This document shows positions 24,411 to 33,688 of a stretch of DNA of 64,000 nt, one piece after another. A model generated the notes under the pieces. It saw only the letters and a list, made by a program, of their open reading frames with translations, did no database searches and was not told where the DNA came from. A program made the position numbers and the translations under genes. The number at the start of each line of letters is the position of its first letter. The stretch's first letter is position 1. Source of the DNA: Natrarchaeobaculum sulfurireducens (GTDB taxonomy: Archaea > Halobacteriota > Halobacteria > Halobacteriales > Natrialbaceae); the NCBI RefSeq assembly GCF_003430825.1, contig NZ_CP024047.1:744001-808000 (forward strand), given 5' to 3'.

Positions 24411-25481
24411 ATGACGGACCCCCTACCCGCACGTTCGCAACCCCCCTCGGACGACGCCTCCTCGCCGAACGACGACTCGGGCGTGGTCGCTAACCGGAGA
24501 CGATTTCTCACTGCAACCGCTGGGGCCGGCGTCCTCGGGGCTGTCGCAGGCTGTACCGGAATCGACTCTGATGAGGCCGATCCCGATGCGCCAGCGGACG
24601 AGACGATCTCGCTGGACGTCGGTCCTGACGACGTCGACGACGTCGACGAACTCCCGCTGATCGATGCGCACACTCACATTATGCCACTGGCGGCACGTGG
24701 AAACGATCCGCTGTCCGTCGGCCAACTCGTCGACTGGATGGACGACAACGGCGTCGACTACGCTGCCGTCCAGGCACTCGACTCGCCGGAGGCTTACCCT
24801 GTCCAGGCGCCCAGCTGGTGGATTATCGAGGAGTGCGAAGCGTACGACGACCGGCTGATGCCGTTCGTCACGATCGATCCGCGCACGCTCCACTACGGTG
24901 AGGATGCGACGGCTGTCCTCGACGAGCACCTCGACCGCGGCGCGCGCGGCTTCGGCGAACTGAAAGCCGGCGTCGAAATCGACGACGAGGGGGCACTGGA
25001 CCTCTACGAACTCTGTGCCGAGCGTGACCTGCCAGTGCTCTATCACACCGACGAACAGGCGATGACCGACGAGCTCGGCCTCCCAGCACACGAAGCGGTC
25101 TTCGAGTCGTTCCCGGAAGTACATTTTATCGCCCACGCGTGGGGCTGGTGGGTCCACGTCGACGGCGACGTCGAGACGACGGATCGCGATCGGGCTCACG
25201 AGGGTCCGATCGAGTCCGAGGGTCGCGTGCCCGAGCTACTCGAGGCGTACGACAACGTCTACGCCGATATCTCGGCAGGCGCAGGCTGGGAGGCCCTGAG
25301 CCGCGACGAGGAGTTCACCCAGGAGTTTTTCGAGACCCACCACGAACAGCTCGTCTTCGGTAGCGACTACCTCTTTCCCGACCAGGAGATCCGACAGTTC
25401 CAGCTGTTCGAGACGATCGATCTCGACCTCGGGGCCTGGGCAGATATCCGCTATCGCAATTTCGAGTCGATACTTCGATGA
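24411..25481 (+). CDS. Tat-exported lipoprotein, amidohydrolase family
   Basis: A 356-residue protein. The Tat motif NRRRFLTA (about residues 28-35) is followed by GVLGAVAGC, a lipobox with the anchoring Cys near residue 48. The catalytic part starts LPLIDAHTHI, the metal-binding HxH of amidohydrolase-2 (ACMSD-like) TIM-barrels; later landmarks are FGELKAGVEI, HFIAHAWGWW and LVFGSDYLFP, with a His and Asp typical of the metal site. It acts on the outside of the membrane, which is unusual for this family. The substrate is unknown. Confidence 0.8.
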   Translation: MTDPLPARSQPPSDDASSPNDDSGVVANRRRFLTATAGAGVLGAVAGCTGIDSDEADPDAPADETISLDVGPDDVDDVDELPLIDAHTHIMPLAARGNDPLSVGQLVDWMDDNGVDYAAVQALDSPEAYPVQAPSWWIIEECEAYDDRLMPFVTIDPRTLHYGEDATAVLDEHLDRGARGFGELKAGVEIDDEGALDLYELCAERDLPVLYHTDEQAMTDELGLPAHEAVFESFPEVHFIAHAWGWWVHVDGDVETTDRDRAHEGPIESEGRVPELLEAYDNVYADISAGAGWEALSRDEEFTQEFFETHHEQLVFGSDYLFPDQEIRQFQLFETIDLDLGAWADIRYRNFESILR

Positions 25482-25570
25482 CAATCCGCCGCCAGCCGGC
25501 GAAGAAACGACAGAATCAGTCCCGAAAGACCGTTGTCGCTTCGATGATCGGGACATCGGAATCGCACCCA

Positions 25571-25579
25571 GTATTTAAC
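25571..25579 (+). promoter_or_regulatory. TATA box of the TFB gene
   Basis: The sequence gtatttaac is centred about 34 bp before the ATG at 25609. Confidence 0.45.
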
Positions 25580-25608
25580 CCTCCTGAGCGATTCTATACG
25601 AGTGATTA

Positions 25609-26574
25609 ATGAGACGCCTGACTCGCGAGAAAGAGCGTGAGGACCAGTCAACGCACGAGACGACCGACCAAGAGGGGGTTCGTGCCTGTCCTGAGTGTGA
25701 CTCGACGTCACTGACGAGGAGTGCAGACGGGAGCGAAGTGAGCTGTGAGGATTGTGGGCTGATTCTCGAGGAAGAGACGATCGACCGGGGACCGGAGTGG
25801 CGGGCGTTCAACGCGGCAGAACGGGACAGCAAATCCCGTGTCGGCGCACCGACGACCCAGACGATGCACGACAAGGGGCTGACCACCACCATCGACTGGA
25901 AAAACAAAGACGCCTACGGACGCTCGCTCTCCTCGGAGAAGCGGACGCAGATGAGCCGACTGCGCAAGTGGCAAGAGCGCATTCGGACGAAAGACGCCGG
26001 CGAACGAAACCTGCAGTTCGCCCTCTCCGAGACCGACCGGATGGCCTCGTCGCTCGGCGTCCCCCGATCCGTTCGAGAAGTCGCGAGCGTCCTCTACCGA
26101 CGAGCGCTCGAGGAAGACCTCATCCGCGGCCGTTCCATCGAGGGCGTCGCCACGAGTACGCTGTACGCGGCGTGTCGGATGGAAGGGATCCCGCGATCGC
26201 TGGACGAGGTCGCTGCGGTCTCCCGTGTCGATCGTATGGAGATCGGTCGCACCTATCGGTACATCTCCCAGGAACTCGGCCTCGAGATGCAGCCCGTCGA
26301 TCCGAAGAAGTACGTCCCGCGGTTCTGTTCTGAACTCGACCTCTCGGAGGAGGTCCAGTCGAAAGCCAACGAGATCATCGATACGACGGCCGAACAGGGG
26401 ATGCTCTCCGGAAAGTCGCCGACTGGCTACGCCGCTGCCGCGATCTACGCGAGTGCGCTCCTTTGTAACGAAAAGAAGACACAGAACGAGGTCGCCAACG
26501 TCGCCCAGGTAACCGAGGTCACGATTCGGAACCGGTATCAAGAACAGATCAGCGCGATGGGTCTCCCCAACTAG
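25609..26574 (+). CDS. tfb: transcription initiation factor IIB
   Basis: A 321-residue archaeal TFB, which bridges TBP-bound promoter DNA and RNA polymerase. The N-terminal zinc ribbon has CPECDS (about 27-32) and CEDCG (about 47-51). The B-reader region includes GPEWRAFN, and two cyclin repeats follow (about 120-210 and 220-315), with [18 protein letters not shown] and [19 protein letters not shown] as repeat signatures. Haloarchaea usually carry several TFB paralogues; which one this is cannot be told from the window. Confidence 0.96.
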   Translation: MRRLTREKEREDQSTHETTDQEGVRACPECDSTSLTRSADGSEVSCEDCGLILEEETIDRGPEWRAFNAAERDSKSRVGAPTTQTMHDKGLTTTIDWKNKDAYGRSLSSEKRTQMSRLRKWQERIRTKDAGERNLQFALSETDRMASSLGVPRSVREVASVLYRRALEEDLIRGRSIEGVATSTLYAACRMEGIPRSLDEVAAVSRVDRMEIGRTYRYISQELGLEMQPVDPKKYVPRFCSELDLSEEVQSKANEIIDTTAEQGMLSGKSPTGYAAAAIYASALLCNEKKTQNEVANVAQVTEVTIRNRYQEQISAMGLPN

Positions 26575-26775
26575 GGACGGAACGGGGACTCCTCCCCGTA
26601 TTCGATACTGACTGCCTCCACGCCGTCTTACCCACGGATCAGGAAGGTGCCACTACGCAACGTGTACCCGGTCGTTCGCTCGTTTTGAGTACGTCTTTTG
26701 CTGGCAAGCGTCGTCGCTACCGATCCGTCTCGAAGGCCACCATCGGGCGACCGACTGCCACCTGTGTTTCGTCAG

Positions 26776-26982
26776 TCAGCGAAGCCGTCGGTAGGCCCGA
26801 AGCGCAAGCGAAGCAGCCGTGCCGAAGCCCGGGACTCGCGAGGAGACTGCGGCCGCTCCGAGCAACAGCGCACCGCTTTTCCCTCGTCCCTTCGCGAACT
26901 CCATGGCGGCGTCGACGACCGTCGTGACGACGCTGGCGTTTTTCAGCAGTTCCGTTCGATCTCGGGCACCTGTTGTTGCCAT
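26776..26982 (-). CDS. small haloarchaeal hypothetical protein
   Basis: A 68-residue protein, MATTGARDRTELLKNASVVT at the start, then a helix with small residues (GALLLGAAAVSSRVPGFGTA) and a basic end (RAYRRLR). The central stretch could insert in or lie on a membrane. Coding use is haloarchaeal, and the frame extends upstream only as antisense sequence. Function unknown. Confidence 0.5.
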   Translation of the reverse strand: MATTGARDRTELLKNASVVTTVVDAAMEFAKGRGKSGALLLGAAAVSSRVPGFGTAASLALRAYRRLR

Positions 26983-27099
26983 AGCCGAACGAACGACGGC
27001 CTCCCGAGAAACGAACCAGCTTGCAGCTGCCGGCCGGTGTCGCTCCGTCCGATACCCACGAAACAGCAAAAACCCTCGAGTCCGTACCATACGTGAACG

Positions 27100-27807
27100 A
27101 TGGACGAACAGGAAGTACAACGAGACCGAGAGGCGGCGACGGTCATCAGACTCGACTCCGACCGTGAGCGTGATCTCCTCGCCGGGACCGCCACGGAGGT
27201 CGACGACACGACACCAGCCGCCGACGCGCTCGAGCGCTTCGCCGAGCAACTCGAGGGGTATCGGAAGAACGCCGAGCACGAGGAGGCCTGGGTCCGCACG
27301 CTTCGGCTCCCGGAGGCGGGACAGCCGGACGCCGGTGACGAGATCGAGATCGAGTTTCTGTTGCCCAGCGGCGACTCGTTCACCCGGACGTTTACCGTTC
27401 CGCCGCAAAACTGGCCCGCGGACAACGACCTCGTACGACTGCTCGAGCACGTTGGCCGGACGCCCGCGACGCTGACAGAGATCCTCGGCGACGCGGTCAC
27501 GACCGTCCACGACGGGAGCCAGTGGCGACTCACACTCGAGGACGCGGTCGACGAGCGCGACTCGACCGATGGCTCGAGCGACCACTGGGACGAACGCTGG
27601 GCCGTTACACTCCTGTTCGCCACCTTGCTCCCGCTCGTCGTCGTCTCCCAGATCCTTTCGCCGATGGCGTTCTTCCTCGGCAGTTCGGCCGTCACCACCG
27701 TCGTTCTCTACTCGCTCGGCGGCATTGCACTCCTCGTAACCATCGGTTTCCTCTTTGCGTCCATCGTCCACCGCGACAGCACCGATCGTGGACGGCCGCA
27801 GCTCTGA
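27100..27807 (+). CDS. hypothetical protein with two C-terminal membrane helices
   Basis: A 235-residue protein. The soluble N-terminal part (1-160) contains RTLRLPEAGQPDAGDEIEIE and ends at an acidic/Ser linker. Two hydrophobic helices follow (about 168-186 and 195-222), then a short charged tail. No family recognised. It is convergent with the rhodanese gene across the repeated hairpin element. Confidence 0.6.
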   Translation: MDEQEVQRDREAATVIRLDSDRERDLLAGTATEVDDTTPAADALERFAEQLEGYRKNAEHEEAWVRTLRLPEAGQPDAGDEIEIEFLLPSGDSFTRTFTVPPQNWPADNDLVRLLEHVGRTPATLTEILGDAVTTVHDGSQWRLTLEDAVDERDSTDGSSDHWDERWAVTLLFATLLPLVVVSQILSPMAFFLGSSAVTTVVLYSLGGIALLVTIGFLFASIVHRDSTDRGRPQL

Positions 27808-27820
27808 CCGGTCCACCCTT

Positions 27821-27953
27821 TCGCGCAGTTTCACCGCGCGAACGGTATGTGAGACCACTGGTCTCGCACTACTCAGTCCTCGCCTCTCTCACGGGTCGCT
27901 TCGCTCCCCGTTCGATTTCTCGAGGGTGGCTCGTTCACTCGCCACCCTCGCCC
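27821..27953. repeat. 133-bp structured direct repeat, copy 1
   Basis: Nearly identical to 28006-28138 (about four visible substitutions), 185 bp away. It contains a gagaccactggtctc-type palindrome and a 9-bp stem gagggtggc/gccaccctc; the first hairpin (cgcgcagt/accgcgcg) is slightly damaged here. No coding capacity. Confidence 0.85.
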
Positions 27954-28005
27954 GCTCCGCGGTTCACTCCGTTCACCGCTCCGCCTCGAGGACTTCGCTT
28001 CGTCT

Positions 28006-28138
28006 TCGCGCGGTTTCACCGCGCGAACGGTATGCGAGACCACCGGTCTCGCGCTACTCAGTCCTCGCCTCTCTCACGGGTCGCTTCGCTCCCCGTTCGA
28101 TTTCTCGAGGGTGGCTCGTTCACTCGCCACCCTCGCCC
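28006..28138. repeat. 133-bp structured direct repeat, copy 2
   Basis: Three perfect inverted repeats follow one another: cgcgcggt-ttc-accgcgcg (28007-28025), gagac-caccg-gtctc (28036-28050), and gagggtggc/gccaccctc with a 10-nt loop (28107-28134). The last hairpin spans the stop and final codons of the rhodanese gene, so the element may act as a terminator between convergent genes. Confidence 0.85.
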
Positions 28139-29013
28139 TTCTCTATCGGCGCTCGAACCAGATTCCCCCACTCGGTCCAGGAGCCATCGTAGTTGTGGAC
28201 GTCTTCGTAGCCGAGCAGTTCGTGCAGCGCGAACCAGGCGATGGCCGAGCGTTCGCCGACCCGGCAGTACGTGACCACCGATTCGTCGCCGTCGATCCCC
28301 TCGTCGGCGTACACCTCCTCGAGTTCGTCCGCTCCCTTGAACCGGCCGTCGTCGGTCAGGTTCGTCTTCACGGGGACGTTCGACGCACCGGGGATGTGAC
28401 CGCCGCGCTGGGCGGTCTCCTGGAGGCCCTCGGGGGCGATCATCTCGCCGGAGAACTCCTCGGGCGAGCGGACGTCGACCATCGGGATGCCGGCCTCGCG
28501 GGCCTTGTCGACGTCGTCTTTGTACGCACGGATGCTCTCGAAGGGACCTCTTGCGCTGTACTCCTGGGCCGAGAAGTCGGGTTCCTCGTCGGTCAGCGGG
28601 TAGTCCTCGTTCACCCAGTAGTCTTTCCCGCCGTCGAGGACGCGAGCGTCGTCGTGGCCGTAGTAGTTGAACTCCCAGTAGGCAAAGAGCGCGAACCAAT
28701 TGGGGATCCAGCCGTTACCGTAGAAGACGACCGTCGAGTCCTCGTTGATGCCGTGGCTTCCGACGACGTCCTCGAAGTCGTCTTTTTTCAGGATGTCACG
28801 CTGGTCCGGGTCCGAGAGGTCTTCGTCCCACTGGAGGCCGATCGCGCCTGGGATGTGGCCCTCGTCGTAGCGCGAGGGAAAGTCGCCCTCGTCGGACGAC
28901 TCGGGACTGTTGACCTCGACGATGCGGTAGTCGGAATCGTCCGACTGGAACTCCTCCAGGTGGTCTTCGACCCAGTCCGCCGAGACGAGTACGTCAGTGT
29001 CGTGGTGCGTCAT
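28120..29013 (-). CDS. thiosulfate sulfurtransferase (two-domain rhodanese)
   Basis: A 297-residue tandem rhodanese. The N-terminal domain (about 5-130, inactive) has SRYDEGHIPGAIGLQWDEDL, and the C-terminal domain (about 160-290) has AGIPMVDVRSPEEFSGE, RGGHIPGASNVP and the active-site loop VTYCRVGERSA with the persulfide-carrying Cys. CRxGxR loops are typical of thiosulfate and mercaptopyruvate sulfurtransferases. It moves sulfane sulfur to cyanide or cellular thiols. The ATG at 29013 precedes the family-typical start; a longer frame exists upstream. The last codons lie inside a repeated hairpin element. Confidence 0.9.
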   Translation of the reverse strand: MTHHDTDVLVSADWVEDHLEEFQSDDSDYRIVEVNSPESSDEGDFPSRYDEGHIPGAIGLQWDEDLSDPDQRDILKKDDFEDVVGSHGINEDSTVVFYGNGWIPNWFALFAYWEFNYYGHDDARVLDGGKDYWVNEDYPLTDEEPDFSAQEYSARGPFESIRAYKDDVDKAREAGIPMVDVRSPEEFSGEMIAPEGLQETAQRGGHIPGASNVPVKTNLTDDGRFKGADELEEVYADEGIDGDESVVTYCRVGERSAIAWFALHELLGYEDVHNYDGSWTEWGNLVRAPIEKGEGGE

Positions 29014-29273
29014 GCGGTGTCGGCTCCCACGAGCGCCCACAAATAGCTAACAGCGGCGGTGAGTGTCGACGGTACCTGTGACGCGATCGACGTGCGATCT
29101 ACTCCGCGAGCCTCGAGGCGGGTCACCCGCGAAACGCGGCCCTCGAGCGACAACGCTGTTATCTGACGGTGTACGCTTCGTTCGGGGTGCCGGCAACACG
29201 TGTCACTCTCTTGCGTGCGTTCACCTGACACCGGTATCGGCACCGCTAACACCCTCGAGCGAACAGCGGACGT

Positions 29274-29996
29274 ATGCGACTCGCACGACTCCTCACGACC
29301 GACGGGCCCGTTTCGGGCCGGTACGACGACGGCGTCGTCTACGCCGAGGACGGCTCCTACGAGGTCGGCGTCGACGGCCGACTGCTACCGCCGTGTGAGC
29401 CCACGGCCCTGTACTGTGTCGGCCGCAACTACGCCGAGACCGTAGAACAGATGGAGTACGAACGCCCCGAGGAACCGGACTTCTTCATCAAGCCCCCGGC
29501 GTCGCTGCTCGCCCACGAACAGCCGATCCCCTATCCCGAGTTCACCGACGAACTCACGTACGCCGGCGAGTTGGCGGCCGTCATCGACGAACGCTGCCGA
29601 AACGTCGAGCCAGAGGACGTTTCCGAAATCGTCCGGGGCTATACGATCATGAACGACGTCGACGCGCTCGACCAGCAGGGCCGGACCGCGCGCAAAGCAT
29701 TCGACGGCTCGGGGCCGCTGGGCCCCTGGCTCGAGACCGACCTCGACCCGCGGGCGGTCGACATGTACACCGACGTCGCAGGAGAGCGCCGCCAGGAGGC
29801 GAACACCGAACTAATGCTGTTCGGCCCCTACGAAGTGGTTTCTTACCTCTCGAAACGATTCACGTTCGAGCCGGGCGACGTCGTCGCCTTCGGCAGCCCG
29901 GCGAACCCAGGCCTGCTCGAGGCCGGTGATACCGTCGAGATCACTTACGAGGGCATCGGAACGCTCCGGAACACCGTGGTGGACGAACGCGACTGA
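29274..29996 (+). CDS. fumarylacetoacetate hydrolase family protein
   Basis: A 240-residue FAH-superfamily enzyme. Landmarks are YCVGRNYAET (about 43-52), FFIKPPASLL (about 64-73), the metal-binding ELTYAGELAAVID with the acidic E-x-E pattern, and GYTIMNDVDALD followed by GSGPLGPWLET. Members cleave C-C bonds or decarboxylate/hydrate 2-oxo diacids. One variation: the usual FDG...P.GPW order is kept, but the exact substrate is not predictable. No catabolic partners adjoin it. Confidence 0.85.
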   Translation: MRLARLLTTDGPVSGRYDDGVVYAEDGSYEVGVDGRLLPPCEPTALYCVGRNYAETVEQMEYERPEEPDFFIKPPASLLAHEQPIPYPEFTDELTYAGELAAVIDERCRNVEPEDVSEIVRGYTIMNDVDALDQQGRTARKAFDGSGPLGPWLETDLDPRAVDMYTDVAGERRQEANTELMLFGPYEVVSYLSKRFTFEPGDVVAFGSPANPGLLEAGDTVEITYEGIGTLRNTVVDERD

Positions 29997-30199
29997 GAGA
30001 ACTCGACCCGTAGCCTCGAGCCGAGTGTGACCCTCACCCGTACACGTTCTGGTCATCCGACGACGACCTGAGCGTCACTCTCCGTGGAGAGTTCCCCACC
30101 ACTGCGAACCGTTCCAGGGTGATCGAAGCTGGCTGTAGGTGTTCACCTCTCCCAACCGGGAAGACAACACACTTGCCCGACCGTCACGTTCTGGTCGAC

Positions 30200-30712
30200 G
30201 TGTCCAGCGAGGAGTCGCCCCGCGTCGAAGTCTATCCCGGCCGCGAGGTCGTCGTCGACTTCGATCCCAACCTCACGTTCGAGTGCGTCGAGGAGTGTAC
30301 GTGGTGTTGTCACCACGGGGTATTGCTCTACGACCGAGATTTACTCGAGTTAGCCCAGCGGGCGAACCTCGTGGAGACGACGACCGACTTCCGCGGCGAA
30401 AAGTTCGTTACCCGCGAAGAGAAAGCTCGCGAGGACCACGTTGCCGAGGACGGCCACGCATGTGCGTTCCTCCGCGAGGATGGACTCTGTACGTTGCACC
30501 TCGAGGAAGACTGGAAACCGACGCGGTGTTCGGTGTTTCCCCTCGGGGTCCGACTCGAGGGCGGCGACCTCCACGTCGACGTTCGAGACTCGGCTCACGA
30601 CCACTGCGATGGCCTCGGGGTCAGCGACCGGCGCGTGATCGACAACCTCGAGGCGTTCCTGCCAGCGATCCTCTGGGACCTCGAGAACCCGGATTCCGAC
30701 CGCGAACTGTGA
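30200..30712 (+). CDS. YkgJ-type cysteine cluster protein
   Basis: A 170-residue protein with a probable Fe-S or zinc cluster. CVEECTWCCHHG near residue 28, CAFLREDGLCTLH in the middle and PTRCSVFPLG supply the cysteines of the YkgJ/UPF0153 pattern, with a late Cys in HDHCDGLG. Haloarchaeal versions share this spacing. The function is unknown; some family members are linked to flagellin N-methylation or metal binding. The GTG at 30200 is preferred because it opens just before the conserved part; a GTG at 30119 is also in frame. Confidence 0.75.
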   Translation: MSSEESPRVEVYPGREVVVDFDPNLTFECVEECTWCCHHGVLLYDRDLLELAQRANLVETTTDFRGEKFVTREEKAREDHVAEDGHACAFLREDGLCTLHLEEDWKPTRCSVFPLGVRLEGGDLHVDVRDSAHDHCDGLGVSDRRVIDNLEAFLPAILWDLENPDSDREL

Positions 30713-30785
30713 GTGCTCTGTAATGTCCGGACGGTCACCGTCGGCACTCGCTTCGTCCGGTCCATGTTAACGCCCCTCTCCAACC

Positions 30786-30793
30786 ATTTAAAC
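30786..30793 (+). promoter_or_regulatory. TATA box of aIF1A
   Basis: The sequence atttaaac is centred about 27 bp before the GTG start at 30816. Confidence 0.5.
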
Positions 30794-30815
30794 GTCTCCC
30801 CCACGTAGATAAATT

Positions 30816-31100
30816 GTGACAGAAAACACCGGGCGTCGGAACCTTCGGATGCCCAACAACGACGAAGTATTCGCCATCGTAACCGAACACCTCGGTGGCA
30901 ATCACGTTCAGCTTCGCTGTGCGGACGGCAAAGAACGTCTCGGACGCATTCCGGGCCGGATGAAGTACCGAACGTGGATCGAACAAGACGACGTCGTCGT
31001 CGCCGAGCCGTGGGACTGGCAGGACGAGAAGGCCACCATCGAGTGGCGCTACACCAGCCAGGACGCGGACCAGCTTCGACGCGAAGGCCACATCGAGTGA
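30816..31100 (+). CDS. eif1a: translation initiation factor aIF1A
   Basis: A 94-residue OB-fold factor that binds the 30S A site during initiation. The sequence has [39 protein letters not shown] and [20 protein letters not shown], all diagnostic of IF1A. The length matches archaeal orthologues. It starts with GTG, set by the promoter spacing and by homologues. Confidence 0.96.
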   Translation: MTENTGRRNLRMPNNDEVFAIVTEHLGGNHVQLRCADGKERLGRIPGRMKYRTWIEQDDVVVAEPWDWQDEKATIEWRYTSQDADQLRREGHIE

Positions 31101-31356
31101 TCCGCCAATCGGTGCGTTCGGTCGGTACGGACGGACGATGTTCGTCCGCCGAATTTTTCTCTCGAACTCCACCGTAAGCGACTTTCCGAGACGAACGTTC
31201 CACTGAGATCCTCGCCCAGGGGCCGCTATCACCGTACAGCGCTCCTCGAGTGTGTCTCCGTAGAAGAATCACTATTCTCTTTGGCGGAATTTTATAAACA
31301 TTCATATGTAATCATAAGATAAATTTATTTCCATCGGCAATGACTGATGGAATGTG

Positions 31357-31491
31357 ATGTCCGCGAAAGACACCATGACGGAATATCTCGCACAGAACCC
31401 ACGAATGATTGGCGCGCTGTTCACCCTCGTGCTCCTGTTGAGCCAGGCTGGAACAGTCGCTGCAGGCACCAACACGCAGATCGGCCCGTAA
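31357..31491 (+). CDS. 44-residue single-helix membrane protein (DUF7503-like)
   Basis: A very short gene: MSAKDTMTEYLAQNPRMIGA, then a hydrophobic helix LFTLVLLLSQAGTVAAG, and a polar end. I recall haloarchaeal families of about 45 residues with this pattern, start S(A/T)K-T--EYLA-NPRMIG and a helix ending in SQAG, labelled DUF7503. A TATA-like ataaattt lies about 34 bp before the ATG. It is tail-to-tail with the CHAT-protease gene, 45 bp apart. Function unknown; coordinates rest on codon-by-codon reading. Confidence 0.7.
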   Translation: MSAKDTMTEYLAQNPRMIGALFTLVLLLSQAGTVAAGTNTQIGP

Positions 31492-31536
31492 TAGACGTTC
31501 GTCTCACCGCGTAGTTCGTTCTCCGGTTCGCTGTAC

Positions 31537-33609
31537 TCAATCACTCGATAAGTAGCCGATTCCGTCGTTCCAGCGAAGGGTCCCGTCGACTTGTACTGGC
31601 AGCTTCGTCCAGGTGAGGTACTCCTGAATCTCGTCTTCTGAAACCGTCGCCACGGGCGCATGTCCCGGCGTGAGGTGTCGGTCCGAGACGGACGCGAGGT
31701 TCGACGCTGTCGCCGAGCCGAGTTTGTACTCTTTCGTCGAGTACGACCGACACGCAAAGCCGAGCGAGCCGTCGTCGTATCGATCGAGTTCGATGATCGA
31801 CGGCGCCCCGCCGTCAGACTGGGCGATGTCAGCGGAGCCGTCGCCGACGATCAGGTACTGGTCGCCCAGTTTCCCGTTTTGGCGGGCGATCTCGAGTGCG
31901 CCGCGAAGCGGGAAGCCACGATTGAGCAGTCTGGCCATCGTTTCCCCGGCTTCGACGGCGTCCTCGTTGTCGACGTCGGTGTACGTACTCACGCCGCCGA
32001 AGGCACCGCGGCGAGTCAGCGCCAGTCCCTGCTCGTAAGAGCGACAGGCGTTGAGGAAGAAGACGCCGAGATCGACTGACTCGAGCGTTCTGACGTCAAG
32101 GTCGCCGTCTGGACAGCGGATGCCGTCTTCGGTCGCGTGTCCGATGTAGTGTAAGAAGTCGTAGTCACCGCTTGCGAGGAGGTCGGCTAGCCGGTCGGTA
32201 CTGACGCCAAACTCGGAGTGGACCTCGAACGGGAGCGCCTTTCGATTCCCGTAAGCGCCGTCTAAGAGGTCGTGCTCGTCGAGCATGCGCGCGTCATTAC
32301 AGACCAGTAGGATATCGATCGACTCGCTGCGTTCGTCTCGGTTCAACTGATTACGATACGCGTCGATCGTCGCCTTCGAGGCGCGTCTTGGGATGCGATC
32401 GCCGAACCAGGCGTGTTCGATCGACTCGTCGACGACATCGGGGACGACGAACGACGAGTCGGCGTCGAACGTCGACGGCGCTCGGGTACCGCTGGTCGAG
32501 CGAACGAGTCCCGCGCTTGCCGTATCGATCTCTGAGACGGTCGTCATCCGTCCGCGAGCCCCCCGAACGATGCCGAGTTCGTTGACGACGAACGGGAGCA
32601 GTTCGACGGTCTCCGCTTCGGACGGAACGTGAGCAGTCAACGGCCACCGGGGAAGGTAGGGCTCGAGGCGCTCGTAGGGCACCTCAAGAAAGCGCTCCAG
32701 TCGCTCGGGCAGCGACGCCGCGTACGCTTCGGCCAGATCGAACGGGAGGTCGTCCTCGAGGACGGATCGCTCGTGGAGGTCGTACTGGAAGATTCCCTCG
32801 GTGCGGATCAGACAGTCGAGGAAGAAAAACCGTTTCAACAGGTGGGCGACGTCGTCCTCGATAGTACCACGTGTCACCAGTGACCGTTCGAAACGCGGCG
32901 TCTCGAGTCTGGGCGTTTCTCCAAGCCGAACCGTCGCTCCGAGGAAGAACGCGAGCGGTGCGGCCTGGAATACCGCCTCGTACGCCGGTGGAACGACGAG
33001 TTCGACGTCGCTGTCCGGGGGATTGATCGGGTCTGGGATCTCGAGGTCGTCGCCGAGTTCGATCAACGGTGGATGGCCCCGCAGCGTTGGCCACGTTCGC
33101 TCGGGCGAGGGCGTCTTCAGTGCCGACGGCATCGCCGAAACCGCTTCGACTATCGAGTCGAGGTCGGGCGGGGTCGTGATCGTCGCGGCTGGCCGATCGT
33201 GGGGTGATCGCGCCCCGAGTTCGATCGGCACCGCTCGCTCGAGCGCGATCCGGATCGACGTCTGGCCGACGTCGATGACGCCCGTCGAATCGAGCCGACA
33301 GTAGAGCTTGATCGGCCCGCTCAGGCCGACGAACTGGGCTTGATCCTCGAGTTCAATTCGGTCGCCGACGTTGAGGCTCCGCTCGGTCCGGCCCGTCCCG
33401 TCGTGGACGGTCACCGAACAGGTCTGATCGAGCACCAGCTCGTCCGTGACGAATCGACACGCCCTGTCGACCGGGAAGCAAAAGCCGTGGGGGTCGATCA
33501 CCTCAGGACGAACCGTTTGAGCCGTCTCGAGGTGGAGCCGTCGTTGCTCGATCGAGTCGTGTATCTCGAGCCCGGGGTCGTCGGTCGTCTCCTCGAACGT
33601 GATCGTCAT
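31537..33609 (-). CDS. CHAT-domain (caspase-like) protein
   Basis: A 690-residue protein. The N-terminal 400 residues are beta- and helix-rich, of unknown type. The C-terminal part is a CHAT domain, a caspase-fold peptidase: strand SIDILLVCNDARML (about 430-443), catalytic H491 in DYDFLHYIGHA, and catalytic C522 in VFFLNACRSYEQG, followed by GAFGGVSTYTDV and GETMARLLNRGFPLRGALE. CHAT proteins serve as effectors in antiviral and cell-death systems, but also in other roles. The 79-bp gap to the upstream Orc-like gene suggests a shared transcript. The N-terminal part might sense or dock onto a partner; no evidence shows which. Confidence 0.85.
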   Translation of the reverse strand: MTITFEETTDDPGLEIHDSIEQRRLHLETAQTVRPEVIDPHGFCFPVDRACRFVTDELVLDQTCSVTVHDGTGRTERSLNVGDRIELEDQAQFVGLSGPIKLYCRLDSTGVIDVGQTSIRIALERAVPIELGARSPHDRPAATITTPPDLDSIVEAVSAMPSALKTPSPERTWPTLRGHPPLIELGDDLEIPDPINPPDSDVELVVPPAYEAVFQAAPLAFFLGATVRLGETPRLETPRFERSLVTRGTIEDDVAHLLKRFFFLDCLIRTEGIFQYDLHERSVLEDDLPFDLAEAYAASLPERLERFLEVPYERLEPYLPRWPLTAHVPSEAETVELLPFVVNELGIVRGARGRMTTVSEIDTASAGLVRSTSGTRAPSTFDADSSFVVPDVVDESIEHAWFGDRIPRRASKATIDAYRNQLNRDERSESIDILLVCNDARMLDEHDLLDGAYGNRKALPFEVHSEFGVSTDRLADLLASGDYDFLHYIGHATEDGIRCPDGDLDVRTLESVDLGVFFLNACRSYEQGLALTRRGAFGGVSTYTDVDNEDAVEAGETMARLLNRGFPLRGALEIARQNGKLGDQYLIVGDGSADIAQSDGGAPSIIELDRYDDGSLGFACRSYSTKEYKLGSATASNLASVSDRHLTPGHAPVATVSEDEIQEYLTWTKLPVQVDGTLRWNDGIGYLSSD

Positions 33610-33688
33610 GCCCGTGTGTGGATACTGATCTGTTTCATCCCTACCGTCAAAAAGGGTTGTATCGGCTCACCAGTTGAATCGACAGCCG

